Origin: Persicaria tinctoria | Lineage: Eukaryota; Streptophyta; Magnoliopsida; Caryophyllales; Polygonaceae | Assembly (NCBI GenBank): GCA_037127255.1 | Contig: JBANSL010000009.1 | Location: 28,588,475-28,652,474, forward strand | Direction of reading: 5' to 3' | Length of the DNA: 64,000 bases | Shown: in pieces, positions 55,861-64,000 of the stretch | How positions within the stretch are numbered: position 1 is the stretch's first letter | Layout of the letters: the number at the start of each line of letters is the position of its first letter | Notes under the pieces: generated by a model | Database searches by the model: none | The model's input: only the letters and a program-made list of their open reading frames with translations | Told to the model about the DNA's origin: nothing | Made by a program: the position numbers and the translations under genes

Positions 55861-56150
55861 TAGTCTATTCCTCGTGCTATGCGCGGATTTAATATAAAAA
55901 TATTATAAAATTATCATGATTATTTTCAAATTTAATTGTAAAAAAATATTAACCTTCAAAAATAAATAAAATATATTTATCTATAGACAAAAAAGATAAT
56001 CTAGATATTATAATAATTTTTATATAATTTAATATTAAAAAAAAATTATTTGAATAACAACAAAAAGTTGTTTTTAACGACTCCCAAATTGATTAACCAT
56101 CATAATTTCAAACAAAATCAAAACAAATCTTATAGGTAAAGAAGCATCAT
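55861..56150 (-). mobile_element. Helitron 3' end, degenerate
   Basis: The minus strand ends TCCGCGCATAGCACGAGGAA followed by TAGA and CTAG, then T: a decayed version of the hairpin and CTAG terminus at 43878-43907. The body to the right is cut by the LINE whose 3' end is near 56151. Confidence 0.5.
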
Positions 56151-56174
56151 TTTTTTTTAGGACAAGCTACTCCA

Positions 56175-57713
56175 TTAAACCCCTTCTAAATCAAGTTCAA
56201 CAAGTGAAATAAAAGTAACAAACAAATTGAAGTCATATGCAGCAACTAACGGACTCTCAGGCCGAATTTGGGTGAGGTGATGAGCTACCCGATTGCCCAG
56301 TCGACGAACATACACGAATAAACACCCGCGCAGCTGGCTCGCTACTCCCCTGATCGTTGCAATAACAGCACCAACTGACCACATGCAGTCACCCCATTTT
56401 GATCTTGGCGATCAGGCTGGAGCTGTCCGATTCCACCACAAGATGATCGATATCTTGGTCCACCGCCAGCTGCAAAGCCCACAAGACCGCTTTTCCTTCC
56501 GCCGCCTCAACATCCCGTAACCCGACGCACTTTCGAGAAGCCACCAGGCCGGGCAACCCGTCATCACCCCTTAGAATGACACCAATACCAGACCCCTTAA
56601 CCCTATCCACTGCCGCATCACAATTCGCCTTGATCCAGCCTTCCGAGGGTCTCTCCTACCTTCCTTCCAACCTTGTCTCGCCCCTTGGCTTCTCCTTATG
56701 CGCCGAAGTTGTTGCTCCATTATGCTCGTGAATCGATAGCAGTGCCTCCTCCAATACTCTTTCCCTTTCAATAGATGCACCCTCAAAGATACGTCGATTG
56801 CGATTACGCCAAATCGACCACATTAACACAAGCCACAACTGCAAAGAATCCTAAGGCAACTTACTGAATGCCTTCTCGATCCATTGCCCCACATCGTAGC
56901 ATCCCTCGCCAATCGCACACAAGTTTGGCTTCAGCTCCCATACACCATATGCTGCACTACAAGAGTAAAGAGCATGAAAGGAGGTCTCCCTTCTTCCACA
57001 CACATCACACAAATCGTCCTCAGTCACCTTCTTGTCGAGTAGTCTACTCTTGCACGCCAGAATATTTCGGGCAGCCCTCCACACCATCGAACGGACCCTA
57101 GGAATAACATCAAGCCTCCATATCTTCTTCCAGAACGGCTTAGATAGACTATCGTTAGAACTCCCAACACTTCCCTCTGCTGTGAGTATTGCATTGAGTG
57201 CTGCATAGTAGGCCGACTTCACCGTGAACATCCCGTCCTTGATGTGGATCCATGCTCTCTCATGCTGTATCTCAGGGCTAATTATGTACAACTTCAGAAT
57301 AATCTCCGCATCACACGGCAAAAATAGCTCTCTAATCAACCCTTATCTCCATCCCCCAAGATTCCAATCTATAAGGTCCAGCACACGATCTTCCCTTGAA
57401 GCACCTGTTGGATTTTCAATCACCTTATAACTAAGTGGCCTCAGCACCCACCGGTCTTGCCAGACATAAATACTAGCCCCGCTCCCCACCGAGCAAACCA
57501 GTCCCGACTCAAGGAGCTCCCTCCCTTTACAAATGCTGCGCCATATGTAGCTTGGGCGGTAGCCAAGCCCCGCCTCAAGAAAAGTGCAGTTCGGATAGTA
57601 TCGAGCCTTAAGCATCCTTGCAGCTAATGAATCAGGTGAGGTCATCAATCGCCACCCCTGCTTAGCAAGTAGAGCTAGGTTGAAACTACGTAAATCTCGG
57701 AAGCCCATACCAC
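56175..57713 (-). pseudogene. LINE ORF2 C-terminal part: end of RT region, zinc-binding segment, RNase H
   Basis: 57713-57343: GFRDLRSFNLALLAKQGWRL, IWRSICKGRELL and IYVWQDRWV. 57339-56851: FTVKSAYYA, FWKKIWRLDVIPRVRSMVWR and CDVCGRRETSFHALYSC, the zinc-binding LINE segment. 56610-56175: GIGVILRGDDG, EGKAVLWALQLA, VVESDSSSLI and RRLGNRVAHHLTQ, the RNase H motifs. Several frameshifts and a stop after NLGGWR. Confidence 0.75.
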
Positions 57714-58513
57714 TAGACCTGTCAAAACACAACCCGACCCGAACGCCCGAAAAAAAATCGACCCGAACCTGGGAATTTCGACCTGGAATTTTTTTTCGAC
57801 CCGAACCCGAAACACTTGGAAATTTTCTGGGTAATCTAGGTTTCGACCCGGTGACCCGATTGACCCGGTGATTTTGACCCGATTTACCCATTTGACCCGG
57901 TGATCCGATTGACCCGATTGATTTATAATTATATATGATTAAATATTTTTATGGAGATTCCAATTTATTACATTTTATAATTACAATCACTTGATCTTTC
58001 ATTTTCAAATCAACTTTTATATTTATTTTTATTGTGTAATACTCCGTCTGATCGATAGTATTTGATTTTTTATTTTTCAACGGACTTTTTTAAGAAGATA
58101 AGAATTCTAAAAAATATTAAAATATTAAAACAACTCTATGCTTATTACTAATTGCATGAAATTATTTTTAAAAAATTATTTGAAAATTTGATATTTTATA
58201 TATTATTACATTTTATTAAAAACTACGAGAAATAATAAAAATCAAATATTTTAGATCAAAGTATATAATTACAAGCACCCGAACTTATGAACAACATCTT
58301 TAACTTTAGAATTTTAAATTTATCGCAAAATTATCAAATCATGATTTTTTTTAATTTAAAAAAGAAAAAATTGACCAACCCGAAATCAACCCGAAAACCC
58401 GGTCAAACCCGTATTACCCGGGACCCGAAAATACCCGAAATCCATATTACCCGGGACCCGTATTACCCGAGACCCGAAGTGACCCGACCCGAATGACCCG
58501 TTTGACAGGTCTA
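57714..58513. mobile_element. hAT-type MITE, 800 bp, with 8-bp target duplication
   Basis: Perfect 13-bp terminal inverted repeats TAGACCTGTCAAA at 57714-57726 and inverted at 58501-58513. The 8-bp target duplication CATACCAC lies at 57706-57713 and 58514-58521. Subterminal regions hold many GACCCG/ACCCGAA repeats (57735-57920 and 58375-58505), as hAT elements often do. No transposase. Removing it rejoins the LINE frame (ELGGM to GFRDLRS). Confidence 0.93.
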
Positions 58514-59298
58514 CATACCACCCAACTCCTTTCCTAAGCAAAGCCGCTTCCAGCTTATCCAATGGATTTTCTTTTTGTTGCTTTCATCCCCCCACCAGAA
58601 GTTACACATGAGCCTCTCGATATCATGACAAACATTGTCCGGCATGTAAAAACAAGACATAGTATACATGGGGATGGCATGTGCAATCGATTTAATCATT
58701 ACCTCTTTCCCTGCACTGCTAAGAGTAGCCTTCTTCCAGCCCTTAAGCTTCTTCCACGCCCTCTCTCTAACATTCGCAAAAATGGCCCTCTTCGACCTTC
58801 CAACTACAGTAGGTAGCCCCAAGTACTTGTCGTGTTTCGCCACCTATGAACCCCTAACACCCCTTGAATGCTGGCTCGAATATCCTCTCCCACATTCTTG
58901 CTAAAGGATAGCTCTGATTTTGCAAAGTTGACTTGTTGTCGCGATGCTGCTCCATAGGTATGGAGGATATGGATCAATTCACTGCTTTGTTGACAAGATG
59001 CCTTTTCAAAAATCACACTGTCATCTGCAAAGAAGAGATGAGATACTCGAGGAGCCCCCTGGCGATCCTCAACCCTTCAATTCTACCCTCCCTTTCACTA
59101 GTCTGAATTAAAGCTGAGAGGCTTTCTGCACAAAGGAGGAACAAATATGGGGAGAGTGGATCTCCCTGTCTCAACCCTCTGGACGGGTGGAACTCGGACG
59201 TAGGGATGCCATTCATCAGCACTGCAAAGGACACCGTGGATATGCATTTCATAATCATCGCTATCCATCTATCGGCAAACCCCAACCTCCTCATGCAG
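58514..59298 (-). pseudogene. LINE ORF2 middle part: reverse transcriptase
   Basis: 59298-59019: MRRLGFADRWIAMIMKCIST, SFAVLMNGIP and RGLRQGDPLSPYLFLL. After a shift at a C5 run (about 59049-59053): LFFADDSVIFEKA, the catalytic FADD box, then AASRQQVNFAKSEL. 58843-58514: KYLGLPTVVGRSKRAIFANV, WKKATLSSAGKEVMIKSIAH and MCNFWWGDESNKKKIHWISW. Multiple frameshifts. The right edge is the LTR insertion point at 59299. Confidence 0.8.
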
Positions 59299-60980
59299 TG
59301 TTGATGTCTACTAAAATAGCCATGTTTTTGTGCACATTTTAGCTCCTTATTTTGCATACTTTACATGTTTTGGGTGTGAAATATGTTGAATTTATGTAGT
59401 TTATGCTTATTTGCAAGAAATGGAGGTCTACATAAGTTTTGGTTTAATTTTACAGAATTTGGAGCCATTTCGAGACAAATCCAAGACACTGGAAACTACT
59501 CGATGTCGACAACACTTGTCGATGTCGACAAAATGACAAATCGAGAAACCAAGCCAAGCAGCGCCTGATCGAGAAGAGCAACTCGAGGACCACAACTTCC
59601 TCGATGTCGACAAGTCATATCGATGTCGAGAAGATCATCCAAGCCCAGTCGAGTTGGAAAGTTACTCGAGAAAGCTGAAGTCGAGAACACTTCTCGATGT
59701 TGAGAAAATATCTCGATATCGACAACATTTCGCTGGAGTCCGCGACGTTGCCAATTCTACCCGAAGTCGAATTGAGGAGTAGAGAAATCTTACACAGCAA
59801 GGAATCCGAGGTCTATCATGGATCTATCATGAAGAGAAGATTATTCATCGATGCTAAAGAAGATAGAGATTTTAGTTATTGCACTTTTATCGTTAATGTT
59901 CTATTTATCTTTTAGGTTTTATCATTAGAGTTAGATATAGTTTGCTCTCCTTAAATCATAAGGATTGAGCCTTATAAATAAAGCCCTAGGGGCTCAGTTT
60001 TATGCATTCAATTTCAGAGAGACAATTACACATAGAGATTTAGGAGTTTAAGGTTTTGGCAATTTACGACGGTTGATTGCCGGAATTGTAAAGGCTTTGA
60101 ATTTAGTTAATGCAAGTTATTTCTTTCAAATCAATGATGTCTGCGATTGCAATGAGGCGTGAGTATTCCACCCACTTCTGGGGTTGGGGTGAGCCCAACG
60201 AAAGCCATGTCGGCAGATTAGCAATTACGGAAGAAGGTATTTTGTCGTTATCTTAATCTATTCCCTATGTGCTTCATCTTTGATTGAGAAATTGAAGAAC
60301 TCATGTTGTGAAACTTGGGTAGTAATTAGGATTTCTATTCGAAAGATTATAAATGCTAATTATGAAAAGGAATAGATGCAATTAGGATTATTTGTCGCAA
60401 GATTTATATTCCTACTTGTCGGATTAGGTGAAAGCCTTTTCCTTTATCGATAAAGTTACCGCCTTTTGTGATTTATATTCCGCTTGCATGGTAATCGTTG
60501 TCGCAAACCCTAATCTTGGAAGTTCTTTTTCATCCATCGATTAAAGTTTTCGAAAAGCATTTGCAATTTAAGTTTTAAAGTCACTGTTTTTACTCGATAT
60601 CGACATATCTTGTCGACATCGACAACATCCTGCTGCCTTGCTGTTTCTACGTTTTCCTCGACTGAGAACAGGTACTCGACATCGACAAGTTTCTCAATAT
60701 CGAGAACTTTTGTCGGGATCGACGAGTTTCTGCTACTGCTTTGATCGACAAGACTGATCTTCTGTCGAGTTATTTACTCGAGATCGGTAAACTGTTGTCG
60801 ACTTCTGGACGTGGGATTTCGCTTCTGCCTAGGATCCGCTGGCCAGCTTCCTCGTGGATTCGAACCTGACTTTCTCTTACTACATTTGGAGGGAGTCTTG
60901 AACATTATTTGCTGGGATTCGATCGGTTTGCTTTACTTTGTTTACTTATTGTTTTGCATTCTCGATTTCCTCTTACAACA
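59299..60980 (+). repeat. 5' LTR of the Athila-like element
   Basis: 1,682 bp with TGTTG/CAACA ends and a TATA box at 59973-59980. It is rich in TCGATGTCGACA-like words (59500-59740 and 60590-60800). It shares the GGGTTGGGGTGAGCCCAACG segment (60180-60200) with the LTRs at 11055 and 16868 (inverted there). Confidence 0.8.
59973..59980 (+). promoter_or_regulatory. TATA box of the Athila LTR
   Basis: TATAAATA, preceded by GAGCCT and followed by AAGCCCTAGGGGC, about 1 kb before the primer-binding site. Confidence 0.6.
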
Positions 60981-60983
60981 AAT

Positions 60984-61001
60984 TGGCGCCGTTGCCGGGG
61001 A
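60984..61001 (+). other. Primer-binding site, tRNA-Asp
   Basis: TGGCGCCGTTGCCGGGGA is complementary to the 3' end of plant tRNA-Asp and typical of Athila-type elements. It lies three bases after the LTR end. Confidence 0.92.
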
Positions 61002-61063
61002 AGCTATCAATCGCGCCTTAGGTAGTCAGTTCTCACGCTTCTTTTGAGATCGTTTGCAGGTGT

Positions 61064-63404
61064 ATGCGTCGTTCTGGTCAGACACCTGAGTTTGACGCCT
61101 TAGACGAACCAGAACGCCTTTTTCACATCAGGGCTAAACTACAAAGAGCTATGTCGGCCGTTGAAACACAGGAGCAGCTGATTGCCAGACTTACCAGGGA
61201 ACTCGCCGCTAAGGATGCCACTATCGCCAATGAAAGAACAGCAAGGGAAAAGGCAGCTGAGCGCGCAAGGCAAGCAGAAGCTGAGCTTGCCCAATATCCA
61301 ACCACTGCTGAGGATTATATGCATCCGACTCTCATCGTGCCTGAATCGGCGATTCTAATCCCTGAAAACTCTTTTGAAATTCGCACTCAGTTTCTCATAG
61401 AGCTTAAAAATAATGCCTTTTGTGGCAAATTTAATGAGTGTCCTCTTGAACATATTACTAATTTTCATGATATGTGTCGTACTCTTGCAGAAGGTACAAC
61501 TCTGAAAAATGTCAAGATGAAGGCTTTCCGCTGGTCGCTGGCTGGACCGGCACTGAAGTGGCTTGAAGGGCTGAAGCCAAAATCTCTCACCACATGGGCA
61601 CAAGTAGAGCAGGAATTTCTCAACAAATTCTTCCCTCCTGCCAAGACAGCATTCCTCCGCCAAAAGATCACTGCTTTCAAGCAAAAGCCTGGGGAACCGC
61701 TAGCAAAAGCATGGGAATGCTACAAAGAGCTGCTGCGATCTTGCCCTACTCATGGACATCCACCCTACATCATTCAGGAGATCTTCTTCAACTCTCTAGA
61801 TCAAATCACTAAGGACAGAATCAACAATTATACTCGCTACGAGTATTTGACGATGCCGCCAAGTGACGCATGGGGTGTGCTAGAGAAGCTCACTACCTAC
61901 GACAACAAGTATGGGGCTCCTACAAACTATGATGAGAACACCCATGCCAGACCAGCCCCATCTATGCCTCTCTATGAGCCATCAAAGGAGATAGACCCTG
62001 ATGTCAAGGAGCAGTACTACAGAGATCAGAATCGCAAGCTCCTCAAGCAAGTCAAATATCTCTCTGTTAACCAACCCTGCATCGAATGTGGTTCACAACG
62101 GCATACTACTACTGAGTGCCCGCATACGGAACAAGTCAGGATGGCAGAGATTCATGAAGAGGTGGCTTACGCAGGGGGTCCCAATCGCTATATGGGGGAC
62201 CAAAGGTTCTATCAACCTCAACGGAACCAAGGTCCTCCTAGGAACCCCCCCGCCCTACAGAGCTCCTGGACATCCAGAAAGGGATCAAAAGAAGGATGAT
62301 TTACAGCTCATTCTTGAAGAGATGCGCCGGAATCAAGGCACCATCAACAATCAGTTCCAGAATATCCATGCAAAATTTGGAGAGCTAGACACCTGGAAAA
62401 GGAACATCGAGACTCAGATGGGTCAGTTCGCGACACAGATTCCACAACCATCCGGGAAGCTCCCAGGCCATACAGAACCAAATCCCAAGGGACAGCACGG
62501 ACATGTCGCTGTTGTAAAGCTACGGAGCGGTCACAAATTGCACGAGCCAGAGAACGAAGAAGAAAAGGATAAAATTGTTCCCAACATCGATAAGAATCTT
62601 GTCGACAACGACAAGGTTTTACTCGACAGTGAGGGACAGGGCAACTCGACACAAAACAACTCAACGTCGACAACATTTGTCGATGTCGAGGAACCTGCTG
62701 TTGTCGATATCGAGAAGAAAAGCACTACTGTCGAGGAATCTTCTTCACCTCCGGAAGCTGTTCTGGCTCATAACACCAAAAAGACGCTCCCATTCCCTTC
62801 CAAAAACCAAAGAGATCCAACAGACGGTAAGTTTCAGCGTTTTGTGAAATTGCTTCAGAGTCTGAATGTTACTATTCCTTTTACAGAAGCATTGCACGAG
62901 ATGCCTGCCTATGTCAAGTTCCTCAAGGAGATTCTCAGCAACAAGCGATCGATGACTGAGATTGCTAAGGAGTGCAAAAAGATGGATTTCCCTGAGAAGC
63001 GACCTGACCCAGGTAAGTTTGCTATCACTGTTGGACTTGGTCGTCATAGATTTAAAGCACTGTGTGACTTAGGAGCAAGTGTTAGCATCATGCCCCTATC
63101 CATCTGGTCAAAGGTGAAAATAGGTGCCCTGGAACCAATTGATGCCAAACTCTACATGGCCAACAACACCGTGGTAATTCCTACAGGTATCGTCAATAAT
63201 GTTCCTGTTAAGGTCGGTAGATTCTTTGTCCCTACAGATTTTCTTGTAGTTGAAATGGCAGAGGATCCAGCATGCCCCATCATCCTAGGGCGACCTTTCC
63301 TAGCAACAGCAGATGCCAACATTGGAGTAAAAAGAGGAATTCTCACTTTCACCATTGGCGATGAGATCATTGAATATTTCTTCAATCCAGACACAGAAAA
63401 CTGA
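61064..63404 (+). pseudogene. Athila-like gag-protease with a frameshift at a C7 run
   Basis: Gag starts at the ATG at 61064. A coiled N-terminal part (LIARLTRELAAKDATIANER) is followed by the retrotransposon gag domain (AFRWSLAGPALKWLEGL, EFLNKFFPPAKTAFLRQKI, FKQKPGEPLAKAWECYKELL) and a zinc knuckle CIECGSQRHTTTEC (CX2CX4HX4C, about 62079-62120). At 62245-62251 (C7) the frame shifts. The other frame runs ERDQKKDDLQLILEEMRRNQ, FVDVEEPAVVDIEKK, FTEALHEMPAYVKFL and the aspartic protease motif CDLGASVSIMPLSIWSKV (about 63062), then ILGRPFLATADA, to a TGA at 63402-63404 created at or near the junction with LINE DNA. No reverse transcriptase follows. The product would act in virus-like particle assembly and polyprotein cleavage. 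Confidence 0.85.
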
Positions 63405-64000
63405 TAGGTCTCAACTCCTTCATAGTAGAAGGCGCTGAGACTTTAGGAATTAAAGTAATAAAAGTATGATTGATTCCTTCAGGGAAAGGCATGCCATTAC
63501 GAATACCGAGAACACATTTTGTAACTCCAGGCCCAACAATATCCCAGGGTCGTTGATAAAACAACGCTGACATACCATCCGGGCCCGGCGACTTTGTGGG
63601 ATGCATAGAAAATAGAGCATTACGTACCTCTTCACCGGTGAACGGTAGTAGTAGCTTCTGATTGTCCTCACCCGTCACTAGAGGCTCGATACCTTTAGTA
63701 GCCGTCTCAGGCAAAGCCATCGCATTGGCCTTAAGAATATCTTTAAAGTAATCAATTGCCACTTTTTCCATCCCTTCCTGACTTCTCCACTCACGCCCCT
63801 CGTTATCAACCAACTTCGTAACACGATTCCTGCGCCTTCGACCGTTAGCCTTTTGGTGAAAAAAGCTAGTATTTCTATCTCCCCATTTGAACTCATTTTC
63901 CCTAGCCCGTTGGAACAACATAATCTCCTCCTTTTTCAATAAATCCCTCCCCCTTCACTCAAGCTCCCGCCTCCTCTCAACTAACCCGCCCGACATTCCA
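63405..64000 (-). pseudogene. LINE ORF2 fragment: linker and N-terminal reverse transcriptase
   Basis: From about 63939 leftward: FKWGDRNTSFFHQKANGRRR, NALFSMHPTKSPGPDGMSAL, FYQRPWDIVGPGV and FITLIPKVSAPSTMKELRPI, the first RT motifs of plant LINEs. It stops at the junction with the Athila fragment. The frame is open over about 180 codons. Confidence 0.85.

Larger units (their letters stand above)
59299..63404 (+). mobile_element. Athila-like LTR retrotransposon, 3'-truncated
   Basis: 5' LTR 59299-60980 (TGTTG...CAACA), intact tRNA-Asp primer-binding site at 60984-61001, gag and protease from 61064 to 63404. Reverse transcriptase, integrase and 3' LTR are missing; at about 63404 the sequence switches to LINE DNA in the opposite orientation. 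The LINE lacks about 100 codons between RPIS and MRRLGF, so one deletion probably removed both the 3' part of this element and adjoining LINE sequence. Confidence 0.85.
56151..64000 (-). mobile_element. Decayed L1-type LINE, interrupted by two insertions, running off the window
   Basis: The A tail (T run at about 56151-56158) is at the left. LINE segments are 56159-57713, 58514-59298 and 63405-64000. Between them sit an 800-bp hAT-type MITE and a truncated Athila element. Reading from 64000 leftward gives the linker and start of RT, then a gap, then RT, zinc-binding and RNase H parts. The endonuclease would lie beyond the window. Confidence 0.8.

Noticed and set aside
1..64000. tRNA, rRNA, CRISPR array, replication origin, organellar insert
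   Set aside because: Nothing with the required structure or sequence was recognised; tRNA-like matches are only retroelement primer-binding sites.

Overview
The window is nuclear DNA of a flowering plant, almost certainly a eudicot. The evidence is spliced genes with GT-AG introns, small REM-like B3 genes, a CYP94 cytochrome P450, Ty1/copia and Athila-type Ty3/gypsy remnants, plant L1-type LINEs carrying an RNase H domain, Helitrons and MITEs. The order or species cannot be fixed from sequence alone. No rRNA, tRNA, CRISPR or organellar sequence was recognised.

Layout. 1-640: LTR-like remnant. 1088-5038: cluster of five small B3-domain genes on alternating strands; two look intact (1088-1480 and 2670-3032) and three are broken. 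5534-7939: broken gene of the 'putative gypsy type transposon' kind, antisense to a possible LTR at 8855-9535. 10301-10735: three 145-bp tandem units. 11055-17623: non-autonomous Athila-like LTR element on the minus strand. 17624-19865: two divergent copia fragments (LTR, primer-binding site and gag). 19953-20325: array of five hairpins with a shared core and different, matching outer arms. 20898-21730: minisatellite built on the word GTCACC. 23663-25921: terminal-inverted-repeat element inserted in a (TA)n tract and filled with a GGTTCAGTGA minisatellite. 26137-31401: the one complete ordinary enzyme gene, a three-exon CYP94 P450 on the minus strand, whose 3.6-kb second intron holds an 817-bp tandem duplication and a MITE.

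31525-43030 is a nest of MITEs and LINEs: a 5'-truncated plus-strand LINE with an intact 3' reading frame (31866-33274), a Harbinger-type MITE (33602-34429), another LINE fragment (34502-35455), and a full-length minus-strand LINE (35912-42634) with a 19-bp target-site duplication. That LINE carries a long, unrecognised, internally repetitive frame upstream of its endonuclease-RT frame. 43878-49781 is a minus-strand Helitron with both termini visible; it carries exons of a serine carboxypeptidase-like gene. 50456-55860 holds GC-rich islands, an exon-like piece of a PfkB-family kinase gene, a large fold-back minisatellite and an exon-like piece of a cofactor-independent phosphoglycerate mutase gene. 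From about 56150 to the window end is a decayed LINE (minus strand), interrupted by an 800-bp hAT-type MITE and by a truncated Athila element with LTR, tRNA-Asp primer-binding site, gag and protease.

The genes form no operon-like system. The window is an accessory, transposon-rich interval around one P450 gene and a decaying B3 cluster. Most reading frames are broken, several at homopolymer runs, so some breaks could be assembly errors. All family assignments rest on reading translated sequence by eye; no database search was run.
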